From assembly GCF_034140825.1 (NCBI RefSeq), contig NC_089041.1, positions 506,001 to 570,000 on the forward strand: 64,000 nucleotides of DNA, written 5' to 3'. The notes below the pieces were generated by a model. That model was given only the letters and a program-made list of their open reading frames with translations, had not been told where the DNA came from and did not search any database. The position numbers were made by a program, and so were the translations under genes. This DNA comes from Oryza sativa Japonica Group. Lineage: Eukaryota; Streptophyta; Magnoliopsida; Poales; Poaceae. Shown here one piece after another: positions 23,401 through 36,500 of this stretch (positions within the stretch are counted from its first letter, which is position 1; the number at the start of each line of letters is the position of its first letter).

Positions 23401-25897
23401 CCATTTGGATTCAGTATCACCCAGAAGTAAATTTAGAAGAAAACCTGCTCAAGCACAAGGTGAAGATTTCCATCAAAATGGTGTAAGTAGAAGGACAAGG
23501 AGCCTGAACCAGGAAGGCAATGATATGTCCGCAAGGTCAGATGGTAGCATAAGTGTTGCATCAGAGCTGGATGTAGAAGTGACAAGTACAGACAGATCTG
23601 CAGAAGTTAACATTTTGAGATCTCAGCATGGCACTCAAACACCATCAGGAAGGAATCCTCAAAAAGTGGTAAACAATTTTCCTTCCTCCAGTTGGCTCTT
23701 TCATCCATATTCATAGATGATGTTATTAATGTAAAAACACAGTATTATTCTTCCTAATTTTCACCTTCCTATTATCTAAAAAAATATTCACCTTTGTAAC
23801 AGCAAAAACATATATTTTAGGAAGAGCTACAATATTTGGTCATAGTTCTTCTGTAAAATGAAATCTGTCCAACTCTAGTTGGGTTCAAGCTGGAAATTTG
23901 AAATCGTACAAACATACCATAACTCTTGTCTAATTATGACCTTTTTTAAACTTAAATTCAGAAAACCTCTTATGATGCAAACAAGGACCTGCCATCTATG
24001 GATCCTGCAGCAACTATTACTGAGCGGCCTAGTCCAGTCTCTGTATTGGACTCTTCGTTTGATCAGGAGGAATTTTTCCATACCAGCAAGACCACAAATT
24101 CATCTAATGTTGGTAAGATCTGCTGCTTCATACTACTTGGTTCATCGATCATATAAAGTGGAGTATTAGTACTTTTCAAAAGAAAATGGGAACTCGAATA
24201 GGTTTTCCGGAGTGTCCTTTGAATTACTTCCTGCTTTGATGTCTTAGTTTTCCAGAGTTGGTTGGTTATGGAACTTCTTGTGTAAAGGTTTACATGACTC
24301 ATGTCTGCTGATGTTTACATGACTCGATAATTAGGTTTCTTCATATTAATTTTCGACAAGTAGTAACGCTGGCAGTGGGTTGAGGTTCACGTGCACATAG
24401 TAAGCAAATAGAGATCTCCTGCTACCAATAGTGTTCCTCTCATATAGAATGGTGTGTGCATTATGCACCATAGTTATAGGGTTTTGAAATTTCCTCAAGG
24501 AGGGAAAGAACATAACTGAGAGTTGACAAAAATCCTACTGTGGTGTACTATGATTGCACCTACCACTACCAATCAAAAGATCTCCTGTATGCATAGTTCC
24601 TTTACAATTTATCCACATGGCTTGCTAGATAAAGTGATATGTCGTAATGCAAGTATGCAACCCCCAAGTAATGTGAACAGTAGAGTTTCAATGATAGAGT
24701 GCTTGTCGTTTTTTCTGCAGTAGCATTAGGCACATTCTTAATTTCATTAATGTTGCAATATCAGTATGGAGTGCTAAAGAATCTGCCTTCAGACCAGCGA
24801 TTAGTTGCTGCACGACATGTTGTTTTGACAACAGAACAAGGAGAATTACAAGGGCCGCAGCATTTAATGTACTATATTTGACACGGATGCGGAATGAATA
24901 TCAGTTCAAGAATGCTTTAGTTTTTGTCTTTATGCATCTTTAGATGCATCTGCTGGGATATTATCATTCCATTATCTGAAAAAGAGAAGTAGAAAACGCA
25001 TGAACCTAACATGGTGGACTGGTTACTGAAATTGTTACCAGTGGTATTGATATTGTGTTCCAAAGACTGAAACCTAATTTCTTGAAATTTGCAGATGATG
25101 AGCATCACCCATCACCATCAGAAGAGTCCTGCAAGCCTTCTGAAAAGAAGTCCACAGAGCTCCCCACACAACCCAAGAACAGCAAGCTCGCAAACATAGC
25201 CAGCCTCCTTAAGAAGCTCCAGCAATTGAGCGTAAACAAGGATGAGGCACCTCCTGTCGATCACATTGCCTTCTTGTGCGAGACGCCAAGCCCAGACCAT
25301 CGCTACGTATCCGAGATTCTACTGGCGTCAGGGCTTCTGATGAAAGACCTTGGTTCAGGGCTGTCACAAATGCAGCTCCACACATCAGGCTACCCCATCA
25401 ACCCTGACCTGTTCTTTGTTCTTGAGCAACGAAAATCTGGGTGGACATCCAAACCTGAGGGGATCCATCAGAGCAGGAGCACCACAAAGCCAGATGATCC
25501 CAAGAGAGCGCACCGGAAGCTAATGTTCGAGGCGGTGAACGAGCTTCTCCTTGACAAGTTTGAGAAGGAAACCACACTCATCACTGGAGTAGCAGCAAGG
25601 GATCCAGTGATGAGCAGCGGGCAGCAGCTGGTGAAGATGATATGCTCCGGCATCGAATGCCTGAAGACGGAGAGATCGCGCATGTGCCAAGAAGACAGCA
25701 GCGTGATCCCTGACGCAGAGATCCTCAACAGGTTGGAAGGGTGGTCGCCGAGCTTCATCAGGAGGGAGCTTCCAGGCATGGTGCTGGAGATCGAGAGGTC
25801 GATATTCAAGGAGCTCGTCGACGAGGTGGTGCGCGGCGAGTCCGCCGACGGTCAGCCGGCGAAGGCCGGAAGGCGCAGAAGGAGGCTCTTCGCTTGA
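20459..25897 (+). CDS. TRM/LONGIFOLIA-like protein (DUF3741-type motif plus DUF4378)
   Basis: Five exons encode 1089 residues: 20459-20609, 21410-21477, 21572-23668, 23962-24112 and 25095-25897. Phases agree at every GT..AG border. Features matching the TON1-recruiting-motif / LONGIFOLIA family are an N-terminal GCVTGILQAFDRR block (about 23-36), a Ser-rich tract (about 98-108), VVAKLMGLEDLP (about 326-337, the MGLE motif), APWKQQEK followed by EIEKRLKDLDFQQSNKDLRA (about 433-455), and a C-terminal DUF4378 of about 190 residues starting near DHRYVSEILLASGLL (about 888) and ending WSPSFIRREL ... EIERSIFKELVDEVV. Family members bind microtubules through the TON1-TRM-PP2A machinery and promote longitudinal cell and organ growth; in rice, relatives control grain shape. 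The rest is basic, Ser-rich and probably disordered. Intron 4 (about 980 bp) contains nothing recognised. Confidence 0.88.
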
Positions 25898-26209
25898 CAG
25901 TCACTAGTGATGGCTGCTGACTTGCATTGGAGTGCGAAGCGTGAAGCGAGTGTAACTGTGATACTGTACCTAGTAGTAGCATGTCCATTGTTGAGGTTTG
26001 ATTTGTCCAGAGAGAGAGAGAGAGAGAGAGGAGGAAGAGCAATGCAGAAACCTGAAGTAGGAATGCAATGTTTGAGGCACTTGCCTAGTTGTTGTTCTGC
26101 GATAAATATTATAAGTGAAATTATAACCTGAGACACTGGCAGTTTTCTTGCATTGTGTTACTGTACTTTTGTTTTTGACATTTTACATCTTATCGCTGGA
26201 GTAGCAGCA

Positions 26210-26599
26210 ATGGATCCAAGTGATGAGCAGCAAGGGATCCAGTTTTCTGACGGCTGCTTGCGAGAGTTTCCTTCCGTGATTACAAGGAAAAATAACCTAT
26301 GTAAGTTTCCAAAAAACCTAAATGATACTAAGAAGAACTGGGTTAAAGGAGATTTGGTGAGAGAAAGCACCGAGAGGTACTTCTTAATTATCTAGAATGA
26401 CTCGGTAGTTTCTTATTGTAGTATGTAGTTTATCTCCACAGCAATTGATCATTGTAATGTAATGATAACATCGCATTCCTCCTTGTTTTCCCTCCCTTCT
26501 GATGTGCATTGTAGCCTAATTCTTGACCGTCAGAAGAAGATCGGCGCCTGCAACCTAAGGAATGTGTGGGTCGCTGCTGGAGTGGCTTTTGCGGAATAA
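26210..26599 (+). pseudogene. Chimeric fragment of the small membrane-protein family (E)
   Basis: Two exons can be read: 26210-26376 and 26515-26599 (83 codons). The junction ...DLVRESTER|SLILDRQKKIGACNLRNVWVAAGVAFAE closely matches exon 2/3 of gene C (...DLVRESGER|SLILERRKKIG...) and keeps the phase-2 intron (138 bp here, 114 bp in C), so it was copied as DNA, not from mRNA. It stops inside the membrane segment. Its 5' end, including the ATG, instead resembles 40 bp of the last TRM exon 590 bp upstream (GGAGTAGCAGCAAGGGATCCA and GTGATGAGCAGC at 25587-25620). It is either a truncated, decaying copy or a young chimeric gene; the first is more likely. A short palindrome (GTGATAAATTATTTATCAC) follows at 26624-26642. 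Confidence 0.6.
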
Positions 26600-26834
26600 T
26601 TAACTATTTGCCACTCTTACAAGTGGTGATAAATTATTTATCACTGAACCCACATATCATAGAAACATAAGGGCCCACATGTTATAGAGTTGAATGTCCC
26701 GGGTTTTGTTGGTAGTACATGTTTGGGAGCACAGCTGGTGCCAAATATGCAAGGATGGAAGGCGACGGCTTGGTTCAAAAGATAAAATGTGCTTGCGTGG
26801 TTGAAGCATCGGGAAAAGAGACACGGGTTCCACG

Positions 26835-27135
26835 TAAAAACTTTTCATCCTGTTGCATCGAATGTTTGGACAGATGCATTGAGTATTAAATATAGACAAA
26901 AAAAAACTAATTACACAGATTGCGTATAAAATGTGAGACAAATCTTTTAAGCCTAATTGCTGTATGATTTGACAATGTGGTGCTACAATAAATATTTACT
27001 AATGACGAATTAATTATGCATAATAAATTCATCTGTAATTTGTTTTGTTATTATCTATGTTTAATACTTTAAACATGTGTCCGTATATCCTATGTGACAC
27101 GCCAAAACTTTTCAGCCGTATAACTAAACAGGACC
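26835..27135. mobile_element. MITE remnant, about 300 bp
   Basis: A non-coding AT-rich block with inner inverted words AAAACTTTTCATCC and AAAACTTTTCAGCC and an end reading AACTAAACAGGACC, the style of abundant grass MITEs. Internal landmarks include TTTAAGCCTAATTGCT and GACGAATTAATTA. The left boundary is unclear and no target duplication was found. Confidence 0.5.
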
Positions 27136-27574
27136 TTAGTGTATCTATCAGTTGACCCAAGTTAAGTAATACGCCATGGAATAGGAAGGTGTACCCCTAG
27201 CTTGTTTTATAATGCACCATATATGTATCCACAAAGCCCAGTTATTATAATAATAATATTATTATGTACTCAAAATTCAAGTACCTTCTTTCCATGCTTA
27301 AATCGTTGTGGACTGGGATCCCCTTTATTATGCAGCTTCAGTCGATCATCACTAGAACAATGCTATGTTTAATTTGATGCTGGTGCGTATGCATTCGAAC
27401 CCTTAATTTTAGTTTCACTCTTTCTTTGAGCACTTTCTTTTGAACGTTTAGTGAGTGAAGTTGATTATCAGAATGGGTTTATATATTTCCGCTGAAGTAT
27501 GTGCGCATCTGTGCGACACTACACACTTCCTATGACCTCCAATACCATTACTCCAGAAAATTAATACTAACATT

Positions 27575-27634
27575 GGCATAAAGTGTCTGACATTAAAATA
27601 TTCAGGCATAAAGTGTCTGACATTAAAATATTCA
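27575..27634. repeat. 30-bp perfect tandem duplication
   Basis: A unit beginning GGCATAAAGTGTCTGACATT is present twice head to tail with no differences seen, indicating a recent slip or repair event. Confidence 0.95.
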
Positions 27635-28131
27635 GGAGGAGTATTGATTCTATCTATATTATACAGTCTATAATCTGGTGTTCTGCACAAACAATTTTAA
27701 AAAAATACACAACAGAGCTAATTACACGGTACAATTGGTGAATAGAAAGGAAGAAATGAGCAAGCGAAGGTGCTAGGGCTAGGGGATAAAACGTAGTAGA
27801 AGGAACCTAGCCGAGCATAATATTAACAGACATCATTGCAAAGAATGAGAAAATTAGTTCCGAACCACAGGGTAAAAATCACAGGCCAAATTACTCCCTC
27901 GTTAAGTAGGATCAAAATAACCCAGAACAAACCAGAGGGGTCATTTGTCCAGTTAGGAGAGTTCAAGGTTGAAAATTCAAGAGGGAAAATCAGATCAAGC
28001 CAATATAACTCTCTAGTATTCAATTGGAACAAAATTATCATGTTTCGACAGACATATCATTTCACTTCTCATGGTACCGATAAGCAGAAATATTATAAAG
28101 GCGAAAAGAAAATTGATGACAATCAGGCCAA

Positions 28132-29889
28132 TCAATATTTGATTGGGGCCAAAATATCTATCTGAGAACCCAGCTTCTCCTCAGCAGCTTTCTCAGCCTT
28201 GACACGAAGCCTTGTTAATTGCTTCCTCCTCTCGTATGCAACCTTAGCCTTCTCCTTTCTCTTCTCCTCCAATTCCTGCAGGTGCAATAGACAAGGTGAT
28301 CAGTGTGCTTTCATGTATAAGAACTAAAGGGAAACATAAAAAGCCCAACCAGAATTGAGATGATAACAGCCTAGAAATGCAGGACATGGTTGAAATAATA
28401 GCACAAACTCAGAAACAAAGCAGATAAATGTATCAAACAGAATATTTTGTTGTGAGAAATGGCACAGTTGGTCAGAAGTAGCTGGTTGTAAACATCATTC
28501 TGAAAAATCAGTGAGAATACATGTATTTTTTCTTCATTTTACCAATCATGCCAAATATGCTATTTAACTCAACATGGATTAGAAAAAAAAACATGCTGTG
28601 TAACAATTGAAAAGGGGATGCAAACAAGAAAAAAAAAGATGCATTTGCAAATTCACAGCCATAGCATAAGTAATCACAGGTTTATGGGAATTCCATCATC
28701 TTTGTGCAAATAAATAAATAGGATACTTAAGATTTCGTGCATCATCAGAGTCATCAACTAATCTCAGACAGTTGAGGCTATGGTGTAAAACAAAAGCTAG
28801 AGAGGTGTACAGCATAAAAGTAGCTCAGCAAAAACCTACATATTCAAATCCAGAGCATGTTGAGTTTGAGTTCAACGCGTTACCACCGTACAGTTGTACA
28901 ATCAAATAGCTACAAGGGCCCAATATTCACAAAAGTGATCACATAATACCATAACATTCCAAGATGAACTATTCTTAACAGTCCAACACATGTATTCAGC
29001 ATTGCATTCATCCTAACACGTTCAGTTCAATAGTACTCCTACATGTATTTAGCATATCCATTCATCCGAAAAGTAAAAGGGGGCACATGTGTACATCATA
29101 TGCATTCAACCGGATTGTGATTCGGTGACATTCCCCCGTGACATTGAGTCACTGACATGTGGGTCCAAACACATGTGGGTCCCACATATCAGTGACTCAA
29201 TGTCACCGAGAATGTCACGGGGGAATGTCACTGAATCTGCGTCCCATTCAACCTAAAACTAAAAGCATTACAGCAGCATATGCATTCAAGCTAAAACGAA
29301 AAGCAGCGTGAATATGAATACAGAAAGGAAATGTACCCTGATGGTGTCGTGGTAGTTCCAGCCGACCTCCTTGGAGAGCTGGCCGAGGAGGCAGTACTTG
29401 TGGCCGGGCTGGAGGCGAAGAACCCTAGAAGCCATGGATTAGTTCATGGAGGAAAAGAAAAGGAGAGGAGAGGAGAGGAAAGGGTTCGAAGCGAGCGTAC
29501 TTGAGGGCGTCGGGGACGACCATGCGCTTGGTGCGGTCGTAGGGAGGGGGGACGCCGTCGAAGGCCTTGAGGTTGGCGAGGGCGGCCTCGCCGCGGGGGG
29601 TCTTGTGGGGGATCATGCCGCGGACGGTGCGCCAGAAGATGCGGGAGGGGGCGCGGAAGTGGATGGGGCCATGGGAGGGCTTGGTGTTCATCCGCTTGCG
29701 GAGGAACCGGAGGTACTTCATCTTCTGCCGGACGAGCCCGCCGGAGATGCACATCTCCTCGCACCGCACCACCACCACCCGCTGCCCGTTCAGGAGCTCC
29801 TTCGCCACCAGCGACGCCAGCCGCCCCAGCATGTGGTGCCGCGCGTCCACCACCACCCGCCGCGTGCACAGCCCCGAACCCGACACCAT
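28132..29889 (-). CDS. RPL13A: 60S ribosomal protein L13a (uL13)
   Basis: Three exons, in coding order 29889-29501, 29424-29337 and 28275-28132, encode 206 residues, the usual length for the plant protein. Landmarks are [20 protein letters not shown] near the start, [19 protein letters not shown] and [11 protein letters not shown] (about 73-103), [12 protein letters not shown], the join [21 protein letters not shown], and a basic C-terminal helix ([15 protein letters not shown]). uL13 is a core component of the large cytosolic ribosomal subunit. Introns are GT..AG; the second (about 1.06 kb) carries a hairpin element at 29118-29238. The start context and promoter (telo-box, TATA, site II) are those of plant ribosomal protein genes. 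It lies upstream-end to 3'-end with LEO1, so its promoter occupies the 670-bp gap. Identification is secure. Confidence 0.97.
29118..29238. mobile_element. Hairpin element H, copy 1 (in RPL13A intron 2)
   Basis: About 120 bp of almost complete inverted repeat: GATTCGGTGACATTCCCCCG at one end and CGGGGGAATGTCACTGAATC at the other, with GAGTCACTGACATGTGGG and its complement inside. A second copy sits at 42574-42708. It has no coding capacity. Clear target duplications were not found for this copy. Confidence 0.85.
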
Positions 29890-29979
29890 CTTCCTCTCCT
29901 TTTTCTTCTTCTTCTCCGGTGGGGGTGGTAGGTGGTGGAACGCGGCGGCGGCGGCGGCGGCTGCGGAGAAGCGAAGCTC

Positions 29980-30078
29980 TAGGGTTTACGAATGAATCTC
30001 CTTTTATAGGTGGGGCATCGACGAGGACATAGATAATGGGCCGCACTGGACCTTGATGGGCTTACTTTTGTTTGGGCC
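29980..30078 (-). promoter_or_regulatory. RPL13A promoter: telo-box, TATA box and site II motifs
   Basis: Reading away from the gene on the - strand: a telo-box AAACCCTA (complement at 29980-29987) about 90 bp before the ATG, a TATA box CCTATAAAAG (complement at 30001-30010), then site II words at 30037-30042 (TGGGCC on +), 30057-30062 and 30073-30078. Telo-box plus site II is the usual set for co-regulated plant ribosomal protein genes, driven by TCP-type factors in dividing cells. Confidence 0.8.
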
Positions 30079-30562
30079 TCCAACATGTTCCTTGTATCAT
30101 GGGGCCTACCATGGGCTCTTCTACGCCTCATTCTTAGAGTTTTTCTGCTCCCAAGATACTAACTGTTCTTTTCTATATTTTTCAAAAAGGAGAAAAGAAA
30201 ATGTTCTTACAGAGAAAGAAAAAGGATAATTCCAGTACATTGTGCCCTTCAACTACCACATTCCTTGGCTATTTTCAACGCCTATATATTTGCAAATGAG
30301 CATCAAAACAGCACAGACTGGTGATGGTTTACCAGATCATCTATATTTTTTTTAGAAATATAATACTACAAGATCATCATCTATATTACTGTAGGAAAAC
30401 TGGTCGCACAGCTAACATTTGATTTCATGACAGCATCCCAAATACATTAACAATTGACAACGTTTTTTTTTCTTTTTTTGTTATTACTAAACAATAATCC
30501 TCAAGCAAATAATATGGTGCCATGCCAACATTGGTGTTTGCAAACCAGCTCTTTCTTCATCA

Positions 30563-33500
30563 TCATTCGTCATCACTGTCAAAAACGACCGCCTTCCGAC
30601 GATGAACTGCCTGCTGTTTTCTTGGTGGAGAATCATCGTCCGAGTCGATCTCCTTGCGCCTTTGGCTGGCACTGCCACCCCCAGATTCTCTCCTCCGTTT
30701 TGGTTCCTGCAGCAGAGGCTCCTCTTTCAGTTTCGATTTATATACAGCTAGCCTCATCATGTTTTTCTTTCAAGTTTGCTATATTACTACAACAAAAAAC
30801 CAATCGTAGATTCCTTTCAGCTATTATATGCTAACTAGTGTGCAGAAGTAGTCAAACATGAACTGAGTACATTTTTTCTGTTTCCTATTGTTTCACTTCA
30901 ACATAAACAAAGCAGCAAGTCTGCCTGCTGACCTGTTAATTACTCTGTTGCAGAACTACTGAGCATAAACTACAAAATGTCAGCAATGTAAACTAAAATA
31001 CTATCAAAATTGGTCATATTCCTAGTGGTTACTGTCAAGATTCTTGAAAATCTTGTCCTCACATATGCTGCAAAAGTATTTAATTCCTTAATGTCTTTAT
31101 TGGGCATATCCAAGAAAAAACCTGACTTGCAAAATTTGAACCTTACGACAATGTTCATCCGTATCATATATTCACATAATCACATTGCTAACTTGTGAAA
31201 AAGAAAACCAAGAGTTTTGAGGCCATGACATTGGTCTTACCTCAATTTCTTCATCTGACATGGCTGCTTCTTCTTCCACATCTTCCTCATATTCATCTTC
31301 TTCATCAAGCTCATCTTCCCTCCCCTGGGTTGGTGAGTGCTCAATATCCTCTCCTTCAGTTTCATACTCTGACTCCTCCCTTTCACTCTCAGAATATTCA
31401 TTTGCCTGTCGTCTAGGCGGACGAGCAGGAAATGATGGTTTGCGAGGAATGTTTCTGCCCATACTTGACTGAAAATGTGCAAACAATACAGATTATGTAT
31501 AAACAGCAATACATTGGTTAAAAATAACAAGGGTTACATGCTGATGAGTTGCTCACCTTCTTTGCACTAACTATGCGCCTCTCAGCTAGGGCTTCAGCCT
31601 CCAGTTCATCCTCAAAACGACTACGTGCTGGCATTCGGCGAGAACCATATTGATGGTCAGGTTCCTCGTCCTGCCAAAAATGAAATTGAATAAATTATTG
31701 GGCATAACCAGTACTAAAGTCTTATTAATTGTCACGTCGAATCCAATCTCCTGCCAGAATGCACCAAAAGGACAAGTTGCAAATCATCACAGCACATTTT
31801 ACTCCTACAAAAACAGCTATTGAACACGTGTATCTAACTCTAAGGAAAAACATCATGTGAGCTACAACAGCAGAATAAAATTAACCATCTACCCAGAATC
31901 TGAATATGTAACCATTCAGTAAGGTACACTCACAGTTGAGTAAACCAGCTAAGCATAGAAAAAAATCTCACACAAACAAACTGCCAACATAATGATTCTA
32001 TGTATCTGAGCCATTTACAGTAAGCTTAAACAAGTCCATATTGCCCCTATGAAATTACAGATAAACAATTTATGTGTACGTGCCATGGGCATACGATAGC
32101 AGCCTACATGGTTTCAAAAAAGGAAATAAAATTAACCAGACAAGAAAATTTTGGATATCATCGCGTAAATAACATGTAGGACTGAAGAGGATTTCAGTTT
32201 TCACTGAACAGAGTTTTTACCATGCAACAGCTTTAGGTCGGAAAGTGAAATTGAACTTAAATCACTTGCTAAAATCAAATAAGGAGTGGGCAGTGTTAAT
32301 AAGATGTGGAGGGAAATTTGGAAGCATAGGAACAACTGTTTGTGGCAGTGTGCAACTCTGTATGTGGCAGCGGTGATCCAATCAGTAGCAAATGAAGGTG
32401 CACTTTGGTGCTTGCCTGGAGTTTCAAAGCTTCGAAACCTGTTTGCTAGGTCGATAGCCCTTGCGACTTAACTAGGTCATTCGGTTTGTTTGGTTCTTTT
32501 GTAAGACATGACGGTGTTTAGGGAGTGGGATTTTTTCTAAACTCCCCTGTGCCGCACCGCCCCTACACAGATCTCCTGCGTGTTCGAGAAAAGAAAAAGG
32601 TGTGGAGGGTCTTGCACTTTACCAGCATTATATTGCAGCCAAAAGTGGCCGCACAGCTAAATTGGAAAGACTGGCGATCATTCAAATGGCATTTACTAGT
32701 GAGATTTAATAGGATGCGTCTGGACTAAATATCATTTATTACTAATACTAGAACTGTATGAACAACAATAACTGATTGTATCAATGACCTTAAGCGGAAG
32801 AAATAAGAGAAATGACAAGAAACCCACCTCATCTAATGCATCTTCCAAAAATCCAGGAGAAAGCTGCCTTCTTTGCCTGGCAGGCTGTGTGTACTTGCGG
32901 CTAACCTTTTCTTTTTTGCGTTGAAGAATTGAATGGGCTCGAATATTTTGGCCCAAGGCCTGCATATTGAAAAGGGACAAACTTCATTCAAAATGCATAT
33001 ATAACAAGTTTAGAACAGAAAGGAAATACAGCAAAGCATGGAACAGGATTAAATGCATTTACTAAATCGGCATGTCAACTATTTGGTTATTGCGCCTTCA
33101 CAAAAGGAAACTTAACCCTATGTGATTTACTTTTTGTGAAAAGTTCACTGGAGCAAGCCACAATAAATGCTATGCAGCGTAGCAGTAAGAACAAATCATG
33201 TTACAATAACTTTTAGACTCTCAAATCAAAGCTGAAACTCACAGGATCTAGAACGCGTGTTGAACTGCCACAGAAATTGAGCTAATTAATGCTTGCTTAT
33301 GCATTGGAGAAAAACATGAAAACACACAAACAAGAGAATTTGCTGAATACAAATTGCAGTATTGTTGGAAAATGGGACCTGATATCACATTGATATTTGT
33401 TGGAATGACGACATAAATTTCTTACATCTTAGAACTCATCCTCTCATCATAAAAGGAAGAAAAAAAACAGAGAAAGCAACAAGATTGTGGAACTCATTCA

Positions 33501-36500
33501 AATGATTTCATAATGATTACATCTTTATTTTTAGGATAAATATGATGAAAATCTTGCTCTTTACCATTCAAGAGATTTACAATCAACATGCCAAGATTTG
33601 CATGTAATGTTTTTAGACACTGGAGAATCGTCAATTTACCAACTATAGCTAAAAATGTTATCACATGTTTGTGATCCAAGAAAAACAATTTGCTTGCTGA
33701 TTGTCATGCTCTAAATTTGCTTGCTGATTATCCTGCTCTAAAAGCATCAACTGTCCTCTCAATTATTTTATATAGTGATCCTGACTAGCTATGCGCCCAA
33801 GAATAATCAAATTTGAAGCTCATATTTCCATGAAGAAGACCATTATTGTAGCTTGCAACATTAGTTAGTACTTTAGTAGCATTTCCTTAATGGTACTAGC
33901 TTACCAGTTATGCTCATATTCACTTGTTTGTCAGTTATCTGGTACAAATTCAGTATCTGCTCAAATCTCTCATGGTCAGATACCAAATTATATTTACTTA
34001 ATTTGAAGTTTGCATTCTGACTATCTTGCTGATTATTCTACTCTATTAAGTATTACATGCATCCAACTCCTATAATCTAAAGAAATAAGGGAAAAAATAT
34101 AAATGTTCATGTTACGTCAAGCCCAATGGCTATCCCCTATAGAAAAAAATGGAAAGTGAGTATAACACAACACAAATCATGTTGTTTTTGACATAGGAAC
34201 CATATCAGAAGCAGCATTGGGACAAAAGTAAGTCATACACATGTCATTCAGTGTTGCATATACATCCAATGAATTAAGAAATGGAGTTTTTGGTTACCCT
34301 TTCTTTTTCCTGCTTCACTTTCTCAGGATCCTTAGATTCGATCCATTTTTGCATCTTAACAGTTTTCTTATTCTGAGAATCAACAAGAGCAGTTAATAAA
34401 CGATGTGATTTCGAAGACAAGGAAGATGGCATGAATCTCATTTTCCGTAAGAGCCTTCCTTGTGATTGAAGGACTCCCTGCATTACAATTCAAAATTATA
34501 TCAGGTTAGTGAGACCTATGCGGTAAGAGCATGAATGAACAGAGGTGGTAGCGAACATTGTTGAATTGCAGATAAGAAGTACTTTACCTTCCCATTCCTC
34601 AGAAACAGATGGGACTGATCATGATGTGCTTCATGTACAGATATATCAAGAACTTCATTACCAATCAGCAGCTGCATCGTTCCATCTTTCCATTTTACAA
34701 TGCGCGCATTACTTTCACACTGCAACAATGCTCATTTATCATATGCATAGCCACATAGTGCACCGACCACCTGTCACAAACTACTTAAAAGGGCAATGAC
34801 CAAAAAAAAGGAGGAAGAAAATGAAACAGACCAAGCATCTTATGGTATGTATAATAACATATATATTCTTTTGCAGGGAATACATAATAACAGTTGGGCA
34901 AGTTGGCTATGAGAGAAGACTCGGTGCAAGCATCACTAAAGGCTAGTTCACAACCCTGATTATTGTAAGAAAGTTAAGAAGCTGCCCAGAGCATCTTCAG
35001 GGAGGGAAACTTAGAAGATGGCGACATAGCATAACTGAGTCTGTAATGCTAAAGGATTTCAAAATGCTACTTGAAAAACATTCCACTTACAGATGTAGTG
35101 CCATTAGCATTCTTAACGGTTCTCCACCGCACAATATTGTCCTCCAGTCGTATCCTTTTTTTAGTCCCAGATTCATCTGTAACAAATACATCCTCCTCCA
35201 CATATGTTTTAGGATCAAAAGGCTTCGGGTCAATCCCCATAATGTTTGATACCTTGATCACATTCATCTACAAGTTAAGAAATCAGTCAGTAACAAAAAA
35301 ATCTATGAATAGCTGCAAAAGCACAAAATATTTAAGCACCAATCATTAATATTCCTAGTCAAGCCTATAACATGACAGCAAAGTTCTCTTCAATAATACC
35401 ATGACATAAAAAAGAAATTTCAACTACTAAAGGGCCAACGTCACATAATAAGTACAAGCATGGAGTTCATAGCAGCACAGGTTCTTTATTTCTGACATTG
35501 TACTGCACCAGTCAATTGTGCAGTTCTGCACAACAACATTTACGAACAAGCACAAAATATCAGCAATTAAACAGTAACAGATACAAAGAATGACAAATAA
35601 AAATCTGGTGTATATACAGCAACGCAATAAATATCCATCAAAGATAACTGATGTCTGCCAATATATAATCATCTTGTCAGAAAAGATAACAGTGCTGTAT
35701 GGTCAAAGACTGAAAGATATATGGTTCGAAAGGGGTAGTCAACTCACTCTGTCCGGTTGAGCTGGCGGCTGCTTAAGTGGAACCACCAGGTTCAACGGTG
35801 GACCAACTGGTTTCTCTTTTGGTTTCAATTCACGATTTTCATCTGATTCATATCTCATATCTTCATCAGCTACTACATCCTCAGGCTGCAAATCCTTCTC
35901 ATAGTGACCTTCATCTTCCATAGGTGATCTCTAAAAAAGAAAGGAGGAAATTTTGAGTACCTATTGCATCCAGAAAAAAGTTAGGTGTGAAAGTTGATCA
36001 ATACTGACTGGAGCACAGATCTATATTCATGCAGGGTACATACAAGAAATGAATAGGGAGAAAGATTAGATTTTTAGATAAATACATAATTAGCAAAGAT
36101 GCTACCTGCATTAGTAAATTTGTTACATAGTTAAGCATCATATGGTAACTCTGAATTTAAAAGAAGATAAAACACAAAATTCTCTACATATTGAATTACA
36201 TGAATACTTTTGCTGATATTCAGTTTAAACAACATGCCACCAAGTCATCGTTAGCATACTGTACTTGCTCAGTGCAGAATGTATAAAAAAATGGCTCTGT
36301 TTAGAATTTCCGTGAAAATCTTTGCTGGTTTTCTTTAAGCCCGACGAAAGATATTCCTACTTTAAGCCTAGAATGGTAGGTAACTTGAGCATAAAAATCT
36401 CACATGGGAATCTTCATCAATTTCATGTTGATCACGATATGGAGCAGGTCCATCTTCATCGCTTTCACCAAATACATCACGGACAACTTCATGATCTCTC

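Noticed and set aside
24699-24881. 60-codon hydrophobic frame in TRM intron 4
   Set aside because: Including it would break the frame between exons 4 and 5, which join cleanly without it.
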